Source: P36-A1 sp049478495 (GTDB lineage Bacteria > Bacillota_I > Bacilli_A > JAJDGJ01). From it: 64,000 nucleotides of DNA. Below, one piece after another: positions 18,039 to 28,366 of this stretch (positions within the stretch are counted from its first letter, which is position 1; every line of letters begins with the position of its first letter). The notes under the pieces were generated by a model. That model ran no database searches. It worked only from the letters and a program-made list of their open reading frames with translations, and was not told the origin of the DNA. Where the stretch lies: NCBI RefSeq assembly GCF_049478495.1, contig NZ_CP168083.1:1-64000 (forward strand), in the 5' to 3' direction. A program made the translations under genes and the position numbers.

Positions 18039-18980
18039 TTAATATTCATATAGTTTGTTTAAATAATCATTTAATGAGGCTAGAAAACTTGAATTTGAAA
18101 AGAAGTCATATTTAGATGTATTGTTTAAATATATTTTTCTTATCTGATCTCGTATATTTGGAATTTTAGATTTATCTTGTTCGTAATGACGAATAAAATC
18201 TAATTGTTTAAGAACAGGAATTATCTCATCTCTTAAATCTGGAGAAAGTAAAGGTAGTTCAACTATAACATCTACCTGAGATAAAACAAGTTCGACTTCT
18301 TTAAGTCTTTCTAACAACATATTTTTTCTACTTTTTGATATAAATCTCAACTTTAATTCTTTTTTAATAATATCACGTTCATCTTTAAGGTCACTAAGAT
18401 AAGAATTTATAGCTAAAGCTGAATATTCATCTTGATCATTAGCCATATAAATATGTATAAACCTGTTTAAATATTTTACAACCTTATTTAAATCATCGCC
18501 TTTTTTTGGTCTAAAAAGAATAATATTAACTAATAAAGCAACAAACATACCATAGATATTTGCAACAATTCTAATAAATGAACGATCAAATAGTGATTCC
18601 ATATTATTTGATAAATACAGTATAGAAAATAAGACAAATGCTGCAGTTAAATAAGTTTCTTGAATATTAGTATGTTTAATTACTAAAAATAAGCAAAAGA
18701 TAGCGATGCTAACACTAAAAGCATTAATACCAAAAAGTAAAGAAAAGACAATTGCAAAAACTACCCCAATAATGTTTGCAAAGGTTTGATTTAGTATTTC
18801 ATTAATTGATAAATAAATTGATTGTTGCATAGTTTTTAAAGAACCAACTCCTGCAAAAAATGAATCAATACCAAATAGGGGAGCAGTAATTAAACTAATG
18901 AAAAAACCTATACATGTCTTAATGATTCTTAAAGGAAAATTATCCTTTATATAACGTACTATTTTTTTAATTCGACGCAT
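18039..18980 (-). CDS. Aromatic acid exporter (ArAE/FUSC-type) membrane protein
   Basis: The first 145 residues hold about five hydrophobic helices, and the remainder is a soluble helical domain (LKLRFISKSRKNMLLERLKEVE). This layout fits the YqjA/ArAE-1 group of Bacillota, whose substrates are mostly unknown. The start chosen is the ATG at 18980, preceded by GGAGGTAATT; an upstream in-frame ATG at 19013 has no comparable site. That gives 313 residues starting MRRIKKIVRYIKDNF. It is convergent with rubrerythrin and downstream of pth. Confidence 0.78.
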   Translation of the reverse strand: MRRIKKIVRYIKDNFPLRIIKTCIGFFISLITAPLFGIDSFFAGVGSLKTMQQSIYLSINEILNQTFANIIGVVFAIVFSLLFGINAFSVSIAIFCLFLVIKHTNIQETYLTAAFVLFSILYLSNNMESLFDRSFIRIVANIYGMFVALLVNIILFRPKKGDDLNKVVKYLNRFIHIYMANDQDEYSALAINSYLSDLKDERDIIKKELKLRFISKSRKNMLLERLKEVELVLSQVDVIVELPLLSPDLRDEIIPVLKQLDFIRHYEQDKSKIPNIRDQIRKIYLNNTSKYDFFSNSSFLASLNDYLNKLYEY

Positions 18981-19065
18981 AATTACCTCCTTCTCTAATA
19001 TTAATAATAGCATTTTTCCACTAAATCACAAAGCATAGTATATTAAAAAAACTATAAAATGAAAA

Positions 19066-19098
19066 AAGAAAACTAGTAATTATAAATTACTAGTCTTC
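19066..19098 (-). terminator. Intrinsic terminator of the glmU-prs-pth operon
   Basis: Read on the minus strand just after pth, a stem AAGACTAGTAATT/AATTACTAGTTTT with a short loop is followed by a TTCTTTTTT tract. Confidence 0.85.
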
Positions 19099-19101
19099 TT
19101 T

Positions 19102-19665
19102 TTAGATTTTATTATTAAATTTATTCATTACTAAATCAAAACTTTCAGAACAAAAATCAATAGCAGCATCACTTGCAGTATTAATTGCAACTGATAATAT
19201 ATCAATCTCTTCTTCTCTAAATTTTGATAGGACATAATCTTTTACATCTGGAATTGTTTTCTTACCAATACCGACGCGTATTCTTGAAATTTGCTCTGTT
19301 TTAAAATGTTGGATAATATTTTTCATACCTCTTTGTCCACCACTAGAACCTTTAGCTCTAAGTCTAATTTTACCAACTTCAGTATCCATATCATCATAAA
19401 TAACTAAAATATCTTCATCATTTATATCAAAATAATCTGCAAATTTAATAAGACATTCTCCACTTAGATTCATGTAAGTAAGAGGCTTAAGTATTATAAC
19501 CTTTTCATTATTGACAAATCCTTGATAATATAATCCATTGAACTTTTCTTTATCTAAAGAAATATCCAATTTTTTACAAATACTATCAACTACTAGAAAT
19601 CCAGCATTATGTCGAGTATTTTCATACTCTTTACCAGGATTTCCTAGTCCTACAATTAATTTCAT
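19102..19665 (-). CDS. pth: Peptidyl-tRNA hydrolase
   Basis: Pth releases tRNA from prematurely dropped peptidyl-tRNA. The N-terminus MKLIVGLGNPGKEYENTRHN carries catalytic H19. IYDDMD and KGSSGGQRGMKNII are further family motifs. At 187 residues it is normal. Its ATG follows the prs stop with no intervening base and no strong ribosome site, implying translational coupling. glmU-prs-pth is a common Bacillota order. Confidence 0.97.
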   Translation of the reverse strand: MKLIVGLGNPGKEYENTRHNAGFLVVDSICKKLDISLDKEKFNGLYYQGFVNNEKVIILKPLTYMNLSGECLIKFADYFDINDEDILVIYDDMDTEVGKIRLRAKGSSGGQRGMKNIIQHFKTEQISRIRVGIGKKTIPDVKDYVLSKFREEEIDILSVAINTASDAAIDFCSESFDLVMNKFNNKI

Positions 19666-20613
19666 TTAACCAATTTTAACTGCTAAACTAACAGGTTTTG
19701 CCTGAACAATATGATCAATTACAGCAGCAATAATTGGTGCAACACTTAATACTTGTATTTTATCAATTTGTTTTTCGCCACTTAATTCAATTGTATTTGT
19801 AGTGACAATATATTCAATTACAGATTCTTCTAGTCTTTGAATAGCAGGTCCAGATAAAACAGCATGTGTACAACAAGCATAAACTTTAGTTGCTCCTAAA
19901 TCTTTAATTGCTTTAGCACCAGCACAAATAGTACCAGCTGTGTCAATCATATCATCAATCAAAATTGCAGTCTTTCCTTTAACATCACCAATAATGTTCA
20001 TTACTTCCATAACATTTGGTTTTGGTCTTCTTTTGTCAATAATTGCAATAGGGCAATTAAGTATTTTTGCTAAGCTACGAGCTCTAGTAGTACCACCATG
20101 ATCAGGAGATACAACAACTAAGTCTTCTGTCTCAGCCATTTTTGTAAAGTGAGTAGCTAATAAAGGTAATCCATAAATATCATCAATTGGAATAGTAAAG
20201 AATCCTTGAATTTGTGGAGCATGTAGATCGAATGTAACAACTCTATCTGCACCAGCAGTTTGTAGCATATCAGCTACTAATCTAGATGTAATTGGTTGTC
20301 TTGGTTTCGCTTTACGATCTTGTCTTGAATACCCATAATAAGGCATAATAACATTTATTGATTTTGCACTAGCTCTTTTACAAGCATCCATCATAATTAA
20401 AAGTTCCATCAATGACTCATTGACAGGATTACTAGTAGATTGAATGATATAAATATTTTTACCACGAACAGATTGACCTAATTCAATAAGTGTCTCTCCA
20501 TCTGCAAACTTATGAACATCTACTAGACCAGCTTCTAAACCAAGAATTGTACAAACCTCTTGTGCTAACTCCTTACTTCTAGTTAATGAAAAAATTAAAG
20601 TGTCCTCTAACAT
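19666..20613 (-). CDS. prs: Ribose-phosphate pyrophosphokinase
   Basis: Prs makes PRPP from ribose-5-phosphate and ATP for nucleotide, His and Trp synthesis. Motifs are MPYYGYSRQDRKAKPRQPIT (ATP loop), VVTFDLHAPQIQGFF and the PRPP-binding AILIDDMIDTAGT. The 315-residue length is standard. AGGAGG lies 12 bases before the ATG. The gap to glmU is 29 bases. Confidence 0.98.
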   Translation of the reverse strand: MLEDTLIFSLTRSKELAQEVCTILGLEAGLVDVHKFADGETLIELGQSVRGKNIYIIQSTSNPVNESLMELLIMMDACKRASAKSINVIMPYYGYSRQDRKAKPRQPITSRLVADMLQTAGADRVVTFDLHAPQIQGFFTIPIDDIYGLPLLATHFTKMAETEDLVVVSPDHGGTTRARSLAKILNCPIAIIDKRRPKPNVMEVMNIIGDVKGKTAILIDDMIDTAGTICAGAKAIKDLGATKVYACCTHAVLSGPAIQRLEESVIEYIVTTNTIELSGEKQIDKIQVLSVAPIIAAVIDHIVQAKPVSLAVKIG

Positions 20614-20642
20614 TGTGAATAAATCCTCCTAAATTTTTTTAA

Positions 20643-22004
20643 TTATTTTTCCTTAGAAAAATAACCTTCTTTGTTAATTTGTCGTTTTCGACCAATTGCT
20701 AAACTATCAACTGGAACATTATCAGTTACTGTAGTACCAGCTGCTATAAATGAACCATCTCCAATATTAACAGGTGCAATTAAATTTGCATTGCAACCAA
20801 GGAAACAGTCATTACCAACTATTGTTTGATGCTTTTTAGCACCATCATAATTTACTGTGATTACTCCACAACCAACGTTTGTATTTTTACCAACAGTAGC
20901 ATCACCAATGTAAGATAAATGAGCAGATTTACTACCCTTGCTAAAAGTAGTAGACTTAAACTCTACAAAATTACCAATCTTACAATCATCTTCTATAACT
21001 ACATTTGCTCTCATTCGGGCAAATGGACCAATCTTAACATTATTCTTAATTTCAGTATCAGTTATATGTGAAAACTCTATTGAGTTATGATCACCGATAA
21101 CTGAATTCTCTATATATGTATCAGGACCTATATAACAATCTTCTCCAATAACAGTATTACCATAAATCATAGTATTTGGATAAATTATTGTATCCATTCC
21201 AATTGTTACATCATTACCAATATAAGTATTTTTAGGATCTACTATAGTAACACCATTACACATATGAAACTCATTAATACGTGTTTGTAACATTAAAGCT
21301 GCAAAAGATAAAGTTTTTCGATCGTTAATACCAATAGTTTGTTCTAAATCATGAAGTATTAAACCATCAACTTTTAAGTTGTTTTCATACATAATAGATA
21401 TTACATCAGTTAAGTAATATTCATTTTGAGCATTACTATTTCCTATTAAAGATAAAGCTTTAAACAATTCTTTATTATCAAAAATATATGTACCAGTATT
21501 AAATTCAGATATTCTTAATTGTTGAGGAGTTGCATCCTTACATTCAACAATTGCTTGAACATTATCATCTTTATCACGAATAATTCTTCCATATGATAAA
21601 GCATCTTCTAAAGAACCAGTAAGTATAGTAGCCTTATTTTCTTTCTCTACATGATACTTAATTAACTGTTCAATAGTAGAACTAGATATAAGTGGAGTAT
21701 CTCCACAAATTACAATAGTAATTCCATCAACATCTTCTAATAATTCTTTTGCCATCATAACAGCATGTCCAGTACCAAGTTGTTCAGTCTGATAAACATA
21801 CTTACTCTTATCTAAAACTACATCCTTAACCATTTCAGATTGAAATCCAATAACTGAAATAATATCAGAAACATTAGCCTTTTTTAAATTATCTATAACA
21901 TGCAAAATCATCGGTTTATCCAAAACATTATGAATGACTTTTGGATAGCGAGACTTCATTCTTGTACCTGCACCTGCTGCAAGCACAACTGCATTAATTT
22001 TCAT
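20643..22004 (-). CDS. glmU: Bifunctional UDP-GlcNAc pyrophosphorylase / GlcN-1-P acetyltransferase
   Basis: GlmU makes UDP-GlcNAc, the precursor of peptidoglycan. The N-terminal uridyltransferase domain has LAAGAGTRMKSRYPKV. The C-terminal left-handed beta helix begins near residue 250 (repeats such as YIGNDVTIGMDTIIYPNT), with the acetyltransferase histidine in SAHLSYIGDA. The 453-residue length is normal. GAGGTGA precedes the ATG. It is first in the operon and divergent from uvrB. Confidence 0.97.
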   Translation of the reverse strand: MKINAVVLAAGAGTRMKSRYPKVIHNVLDKPMILHVIDNLKKANVSDIISVIGFQSEMVKDVVLDKSKYVYQTEQLGTGHAVMMAKELLEDVDGITIVICGDTPLISSSTIEQLIKYHVEKENKATILTGSLEDALSYGRIIRDKDDNVQAIVECKDATPQQLRISEFNTGTYIFDNKELFKALSLIGNSNAQNEYYLTDVISIMYENNLKVDGLILHDLEQTIGINDRKTLSFAALMLQTRINEFHMCNGVTIVDPKNTYIGNDVTIGMDTIIYPNTMIYGNTVIGEDCYIGPDTYIENSVIGDHNSIEFSHITDTEIKNNVKIGPFARMRANVVIEDDCKIGNFVEFKSTTFSKGSKSAHLSYIGDATVGKNTNVGCGVITVNYDGAKKHQTIVGNDCFLGCNANLIAPVNIGDGSFIAAGTTVTDNVPVDSLAIGRKRQINKEGYFSKEK

Positions 22005-22505
22005 CTAATCACCTCTCATTTAATTATAACAATAAACACTTCAATTGTGAATTATTACCAAGGAAATATCCTAAATAATTCACATACCGCTAACATTTTA
22101 ACTTAAATACTCACAATTCTATAAATATAATAAATTCAATTAATGTAAATAATTATAGATATTACTAATATTCAATAAATATGTCTTGAACTATACACCT
22201 TTTCAATTTTAAATGCTGTACATTATATTTTCAAGCAAAGTACAAGTAATCAAATTTAAACTGTATAAAAATATGGAAATATACAATAAAAAAATAGAAA
22301 AGTGATTATATAACAGAAACTATAACCTAGCATACAATCAAATTCATGAAATGAAAGACATATCCTAAAATAAGGAAATAAATACGATTATTTTTTTATT
22401 TTAGGATAATAATATAAATAAACTAAACACAAAAGCCATAAGTGTATAATGTAGTATAGATAATGATATAATAATAAGTATAAAAATATAGAAGGGAATG
22501 AGAAA
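22005..22505. other. glmU-uvrB divergent intergenic region with AT-rich inverted repeat
   Basis: This 501-base spacer must hold promoters for both genes. TATAAT at 22445-22450 and at 22467-22472 are candidate -10 boxes for uvrB, but neither has a good -35. The notable element is a perfect 13-bp inverted repeat, TATCCTAAAATAA (22361-22373) with TTATTTTAGGATA (22396-22408), separated by 22 bases. It lacks a terminal T tract. No open frame looks coding. Confidence 0.5.
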
Positions 22506-24479
22506 ATGGAAAAATATAATCTTGTATCAGACTACAAACCAATGGGAGATCAAGTTCAAGCTATAGAAGAACTTACAAAAGGAATAAATGAGGGCAAAAA
22601 AGAACAGGTACTATTAGGTGCAACTGGTACAGGGAAAACATTTACAATTTCAAATGTCATAAAAAATTTAAATAAACCAGTATTGATGTTGGCACATAAT
22701 AAAACATTAGCTGGTCAATTATATAGTGAATTAAAAGAATTTTTTCCAGATAATAGAGTCGAATATTTTATAAGTTATTTTGATTTTTATCAACCAGAAG
22801 CTTATAAACCAGGAACTGATACATATATAGATAAAACAACAAAATCAAACTCAGAAATAGAAATGCTAAGAGGGTCAGCAATAAACTCAGCACTTTCAAG
22901 AAATGATACAATAGTAGTTGCAAGTGTAGCATGTATTTATGGTGCAAGTGAACCATCTGAATATGAATCTATGGTATATACCTTTAGAGAAGGTGATGAA
23001 ATTACCAGAAAAGAAATAGTTAATAATTTAGTGGATCGTCAATATAAACGTAATGATGTGGAACCAGCACCAGGAACATTTAGACTACGAGGAGATATAG
23101 TTGATATCTTTCCAAGTTGGGCTGATACCTTTTTTTATCGCGTAGAAATGTTTGGAGATGAAATTGAATCAATTGCAATGTTAGATAAAATAAACCAGAA
23201 AAAGATAGAATCATATAAAACATTGAGAGTTTTCCCAGCACATGGTTATGCTACAAGTAAAGAAAGAATGCAAGAAGCAGTTAAAAGAATAGAAGCCGAA
23301 TTAGCACAAAGACTAAATTACTTTGAAAGCGAAGGAAAAATGCTTGAGAAGCAAAGATTAGAGCAAAGATGTACCCATGATATAGAACTATTAAAAGAAT
23401 ATGGTATGTGTCCTGGAATTGAAAACTATTCAAGACATATGGATTTACGTGATCAAGGTGAATCTCCATATACATTACTAGACTTTTTTAAAGAAGATTT
23501 TATAACAATAATAGATGAATCGCATGTCATGTTACCACAAATTAGGGGGATGTATAATGGAGATAGATCTAGAAAACAAACACTAGTTGATTATGGTTTT
23601 AGATTAGAAAGTGCTTTAGACAATAGACCATTAAGATTTGATGAATTTTTAGAAAAGACAAATCAAAAAATATATGTATCGGCAACACCAGGAGATTTTG
23701 AATTAGAAAATGTAAATCATGAAGTTGTTCAACAAATAATAAGACCAACAGGTTTACTAGACCCAATGGTAGAAGTAAGAAATCCAGTTGGACAGGTTGA
23801 AGATATATATGATGAAATACAACAACAAATAGAAAAAGATGAACGAACATTAATAATAACAATGACAGTTAAAATGGCTGAAGAACTAGCAAGATACTTA
23901 AAAGAAAAAGGATTAAAAGTAGCCCATTTACATCATGAAGTAAAATCATTAGAAAGAATAGAAATAATAAATGATTTAAGAGCAGGAAAATATGATGTTT
24001 TAATAGGAATAAACCTATTAAGAGAAGGATTAGACATTCCAGAAGTATCACTTACATGTATATTAGATGCCGATAAAGAAGGATTCTTAAGATCAAAAAG
24101 ATCACTAATTCAAATAATAGGTCGAACAGCTAGAAACAGTAATGGTCGCGTTATAATGTATGGATACAAAATAAGTGATAGTATGAAAGAAGCAATCGAT
24201 GAAACACAAAGAAGACGAAGTATTCAGGATGCCTATAACAAAGAACACAATATCATACCAAAAACAATAAAAAAAGCAATACGAGAAAATATACGCGGAA
24301 AAGATGTTGAAGATACAGAAACAGATGTAAGCAAAAAATATAAAAATATGAATCCAAAAGAAAAAGAAGCATTTATCAATAAATTAAAAGAAGAAATGAA
24401 AGATGCAGCTAAAGCATTAGACTTTGAAGCAGCAGCTGATATTAGAGATGCGATAATGCAACTAGAATTAGACATTTAA
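22506..24479 (+). CDS. uvrB: Excinuclease ABC subunit B
   Basis: UvrB is the damage-verification helicase of nucleotide excision repair. Walker A GATGTGKT is at 38-45, the beta-hairpin is in ISYFDFYQPEAY, and helicase motif VI is QIIGRTARN. The C-terminal UVR domain (LKEEMKDAAKALDFEAAADIRDAI) is complete. The 657-residue length is typical. GAAGGGAATG precedes the ATG. uvrA is not next to it in this window, and its own terminator closes the unit. Confidence 0.97.
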   Translation: MEKYNLVSDYKPMGDQVQAIEELTKGINEGKKEQVLLGATGTGKTFTISNVIKNLNKPVLMLAHNKTLAGQLYSELKEFFPDNRVEYFISYFDFYQPEAYKPGTDTYIDKTTKSNSEIEMLRGSAINSALSRNDTIVVASVACIYGASEPSEYESMVYTFREGDEITRKEIVNNLVDRQYKRNDVEPAPGTFRLRGDIVDIFPSWADTFFYRVEMFGDEIESIAMLDKINQKKIESYKTLRVFPAHGYATSKERMQEAVKRIEAELAQRLNYFESEGKMLEKQRLEQRCTHDIELLKEYGMCPGIENYSRHMDLRDQGESPYTLLDFFKEDFITIIDESHVMLPQIRGMYNGDRSRKQTLVDYGFRLESALDNRPLRFDEFLEKTNQKIYVSATPGDFELENVNHEVVQQIIRPTGLLDPMVEVRNPVGQVEDIYDEIQQQIEKDERTLIITMTVKMAEELARYLKEKGLKVAHLHHEVKSLERIEIINDLRAGKYDVLIGINLLREGLDIPEVSLTCILDADKEGFLRSKRSLIQIIGRTARNSNGRVIMYGYKISDSMKEAIDETQRRRSIQDAYNKEHNIIPKTIKKAIRENIRGKDVEDTETDVSKKYKNMNPKEKEAFINKLKEEMKDAAKALDFEAAADIRDAIMQLELDI

Positions 24480-24482
24480 ACT

Positions 24483-24522
24483 AAAAATACTATTCAACAA
24501 CCACATTGAATAGTATTTTTTT
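24483..24522 (+). terminator. Intrinsic terminator of uvrB
   Basis: A 15-bp perfect stem AAAAATACTATTCAA/TTGAATAGTATTTTT with an 8-base loop ends in T residues. Confidence 0.9.
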
Positions 24523-24734
24523 ATGCCTATCAACCTTAAAATATAAAAAAACATTTTAGTTTATACAAAATGTAAGTAAAAAGTTAAGAAAGTTATAAAA
24601 CACAATATAATTATATAGTTATATAAATAATACAAAAATAATTGTTGACAGTACATGAAATATACATAATTACACTTGTGAAAAAAATAGTAAGGGAGTA
24701 ATATGAACTAAATTAAAAATAGGAGTTGATAGTA

Positions 24735-25915
24735 ATGGAAAGTATAAAATCAATCGCAGACAAATATTTTGAAAAGTATGCATCAATCAGAAGAACAATT
24801 CATCAAAATCCAGAAACAGGATATGAAGAATATAAAACATCAAAACTAATAAAAGAAACCTTAGATAACTTAGGAATAGAATACTATGAAAGTTTTAACA
24901 CAGGAGTAGTAGGACTAATCAAAGGAAAAGGTAAAGGAAAAACAGTACTACTAAGAGCAGATATGGATGCACTAGAAGTAGATGAACAAGCAAATGTTGA
25001 ATATAAATCAAAAGTTAAAGGCTTAATGCATGCTATGGACATGATGGACATGTTGCAGGGTTACTTGGAACTGCTATGATCTTAAATGATTTAAAAGAGA
25101 CCTTTAATGGAAACGTAAAACTAATGTTTCAACCTGGTGAAGAAAAAGAAGGTGGAGCAGAACAAATGATCGCATTAGGAGTCTTAGAAAATCCAAAAGT
25201 AGATGCTGCATTTGGCGTACATCTTTGGGGACCAATTCCTAAAGGAAAAGTATACGTAAAAGACGGTCCAATGATGGCAGCACCAGATCAATTCGAAATA
25301 AAAATAATAGGTAAGGGTGGCCATGCGGCCATGCCTCAATATTGTATTGATCCAGTAGTAATAGCTGCAAATACAATAACTGAAGTACAAAATATCGTTT
25401 CAAGAAAAATAAATCCACTATTACCAGTAGTAATATCAACTTGTACAATCCACGGTGGTGATGCCTTTAACGTAATTCCACAAGAAGTAGTATTAGAAGG
25501 AACAGTAAGATCATTTGATAAAGAAGTAAGAGAACAAGTTCCAATAATAATGGAAAATATATTAAAAGGACAAGCGATCGCTAACAATAGTACATATGAA
25601 TTAAACTATAAAAAAATCTATCCAGCAGTTATTAATGATAAAGCAATGACAGAATTAGCAAGAAATTCAGTTGCAAAAATAATTGGAAAAGATAACGTAG
25701 AAGATCTACCAGAACCAAATATGGGTGGAGAAGACTTTGCATATTTATGTGAAAAAGTACCAAGTTCATTTCTATTTGTAGGAATAGCTGAAGAAGACAA
25801 ACCAGCACCAGTACATCACCATCCAGAATTTCAATGGAATGATGATGCTTTAAAAATATCAAGTGCAGCACTAGCACAAATAGCAATAGACTATCTAAGT
25901 AGAAAGGAAGATTAA
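24735..25915 (+). pseudogene. M20-family amidohydrolase, frameshifted in the metal-binding motif
   Basis: Two overlapping frames together give a full M20 peptidase/aminoacylase (HipO/AbgB-like), about 390 residues. The first ends near 25079 and the second continues from about 25034. Compared with the intact paralogue at 34082-35251, one base is missing in the codons for the HACGHDGH metal motif, and the Cys codon has become TAT. Downstream motifs are intact (FQPGEEKEGGAEQM, GKGGHAAMPQ, PNMGGEDFAYL). AGGAG precedes the ATG at 24735. It sits two bases before an AbgT-type transporter gene that is also broken, so the pair is probably a dead amidated-amino-acid or p-aminobenzoyl-glutamate utilisation operon. 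Confidence 0.88.
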
Positions 25916-25916
25916 A

Positions 25917-27452
25917 ATGCCAGAAAAAACAAAAGAAATAAAAAAAATCGGATTATTCAGTAAGTTCTTAAATGGTATAGAAAAAATAGGAAATAAACTA
26001 CCAGATCCAGTAATGATATTCTTTATACTATGTGGAATAATCATGATAGTGTCACTATTCATGTCAAATGCCAATATATCAGTAGTACATCCAGGAACAA
26101 AAGAAACACTAACAGCAATGAACCTACTTTCAGTAAACCAACTAAAAATATATCTAGGTAGTTTTGTAGGAAACTTTCAAAACTTTCCACCATTAGGATT
26201 AGTACTTGTCGTAATGATAGGAGCAGGTATAGCTGAAAAAACTAAATTTATGGAAACCGCAATGAGAAGTAGTATATTAGGATTACCTAAACAACTACTA
26301 ACATTCATGGTCTTTTTTATCGGAATTTGTGCAAATGCCGCAGGTGATGCAGGATTTATAATCCTTCCACCTCTTGCAGCAATCATGTTTCTATCAACAA
26401 GACGTAGTCCAATAGTAGGAATCTTTGCAGCATTTGCAGGTGTAGCAGCCGGATTTTCTGCAAACTTAGTCGTAAACTTATTAGATGTACTACTAGCATC
26501 ATTTACATTACCAGCAGCACAAACAATAGATCCAGATATAACACTATCAGCAACAATGAACTGGTACTTCTTAGCAGCCTCAACATTTGTCTTAACAATT
26601 GCAGGTACACTAGTAACAGAAAAAATAGTAGCACCCAGATTTGAAAAAGATACATACATTGCAGATAATGAAAATCATAATCTAACTGAAATAACATCAG
26701 TAGAAAAAAAGGCATTAAAAAAAGCTTATATCGCTATTTTAATCTATGTAGCAATAATAATAGCATTATGTTTCATACCGATTAATGGAAAACCATTCAT
26801 GGTAGGATCAACAGGATCACTACTAGAAAGTGATGCCCCATTTATGAGTGGAATAGTACCCTTAATAACACTATTATTCTTCATACCAGGTCTATTATAT
26901 GGTATAAGTTCAAAACTAATAAAAAAGAGTTCAGATGCAGTAAGATTAATAGAAAAATCGCTATCAGAAATGGGTGGATACATCCTATTAGCATTTGCAG
27001 CATCACAGTTTATAGCATTATTCAACCAAAGTAACATAGGAATAATACTAGCAGTAAAAGGTGCAGACTTTCTAAAAAACATCGGACTAACAGGTGGACC
27101 ATTATTTGTAAGTTTCATAGTATTCTGTGGAATAGTAAACCTATTTATCGGAAGTGCAAGTGCAAAATGGGCAATGTTAGCACCAATATTTATACCAATG
27201 TTCATGTTACTAGGATAAGATCCAGCTGCAACACAAATGGCCTACAGAATAGGAGATTCAATAACAAATCCAATCTCACCGCTATTTCCATACTTTCCAA
27301 TGGTAGTAGGATTTGCAAGTAAATACAAAAAAGACATAGGAATGGGAACAATAATATCAAGCATGTTACCATATTCAATCGTATTTGGACTACTATGGAT
27401 AATAATGTTCTTAATATTCTTCTAACTAGGACTACCACTAGGACCAGCATAA
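25917..27452 (+). pseudogene. AbgT/YfcC-type transporter with two in-frame TAA codons
   Basis: The frame runs 512 codons, the normal length for AbgT p-aminobenzoyl-glutamate transporters, but TAA interrupts it at codon 434 (27216-27218) and codon 503 (27423-27425). Reading through restores family sequence: LLG-stop-DPAATQMAYRIGDS, then ending LGLPLGPA before the true TAA. About ten hydrophobic segments are visible, with the family-like SANLVVNLLDVLLASFT. Both lesions could be Tyr or similar codons turned ochre. It directly follows the frameshifted M20 gene. Confidence 0.85.
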
Positions 27453-27458
27453 AAAAAG

Positions 27459-27520
27459 AAGGCACTATAATATTCATTAGAGGGTACTATCAACCTAAGT
27501 ATAATATTATAGTGCTTTTT
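27459..27520 (+). terminator. Intrinsic terminator after the broken transporter
   Basis: A 13-bp perfect stem GCACTATAATATT (27462-27474) pairs with AATATTATAGTGC (27503-27515) and is followed by TTTTT. It is intact, although the genes before it are not. Confidence 0.85.
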
Positions 27521-27603
27521 CTATTTCATAAAAAAGACAAAAATCATATTCCTTGTTAAAATAACGCTGAGAAACAAAATAAATTAATAAGGAGACTTTT
27601 GTC

Positions 27604-27735
27604 ATGACTAATTATAATACAGAATTACTTGAATTATCATAAATACGATGGAGTTTAGAATTTTTGTGTAAAGTGCTATCTTCAAGATAGTTGAATATAG
27701 AGTAGATACTTTTTTATTTAGTATCTACTCTTTCT
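27604..27735 (+). mobile_element. Scrap of an IS256-type element end
   Basis: A 12-codon frame starting MTNYNTELLELS (27604-27642, AAGGAG upstream) looks like the start of an IS256-type transposase cut short by TAA. Next to it, TTTTTGTGTAAAGTGCTATC (about 27659-27678) resembles the ends of IS256-family elements. A 12-bp hairpin AGAGTAGATACT/AGTATCTACTCT with T residues follows at about 27698-27735. The parts are scrambled relative to the minus-strand remnant downstream. Confidence 0.45.
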
Positions 27736-27805
27736 TATATATTATCATATATGATCATGTTGTCAAAGAGCTATTATATTTTTAAAAGACCAACAAAATG
27801 AGCAC

Positions 27806-28194
27806 TTAATTCAAATATCGAGTTAAGTGCTCATTTTGAGTTTGCAAGTATGTATTTGTTTTGACGCTTACATATAATGATTTAAATAAACTTGAATAAC
27901 TAGAGAATAATTTACGTGTTTTAGTTAACTTTCTAAATGCGCTTTTTAAACTTTCTATTGTATTGGTAGCATACATAATTTTTCCGTTTTAGGTACATAA
28001 TTAAACATATTACTATCCTTTACATTATATTGAATATAATCAATAAAGATTAATAGATATACAGTATTTAATGGTCTATTTTGCCACTCTAAAGCAATGG
28101 GTAATACATTATCGGTTATCTTATTTATCATTGCTTCACTTACATTGATTGCACTAATATCACAAAATATAATACTAAATTCTAGATAAAACAA
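27806..28194 (-). pseudogene. IS256-family transposase remnant with internal deletion
   Basis: On the minus strand, INVSEAMINKITDNVLPIALEWQNRPL matches the core of IS256 (Mutator-type) transposases. After VKDSNMFN the sequence jumps, in another frame, to the family C-terminus (YATNTIESLKSAFRKLTK to the stop at 27806). The central catalytic part, roughly 150 codons, is missing, as is the N-terminus. A hairpin at 27800-27838 overlaps the stop. Non-functional. Confidence 0.85.
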
Positions 28195-28311
28195 ACTACT
28201 ATAAACTTAACTAATCAACATATTTTTTATGTTAAACATCAAATAAGCTAATGTTAATATTTAGTTAACACAATTTAAAAATAATAAACAATGTACTATC
28301 ATAATATGTAA

Positions 28312-28325
28312 CAAATACGTATTTG
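28312..28325. promoter_or_regulatory. 14-bp perfect palindrome upstream of the LRR-amidase gene
   Basis: CAAATACGTATTTG lies 41 bases before the likely ATG. Its position between putative promoter and gene suggests an operator, but no partner regulator is known. Confidence 0.35.
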
Positions 28326-28366
28326 ATTATAGCTTTATCCATTCTAATATGAAAGAAGATATGATC

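Noticed and set aside
26177..27205. Antisense frames of 153-160 codons within the AbgT-type gene
   Set aside because: Same cause as above; they mirror the transporter codons and resemble no protein.
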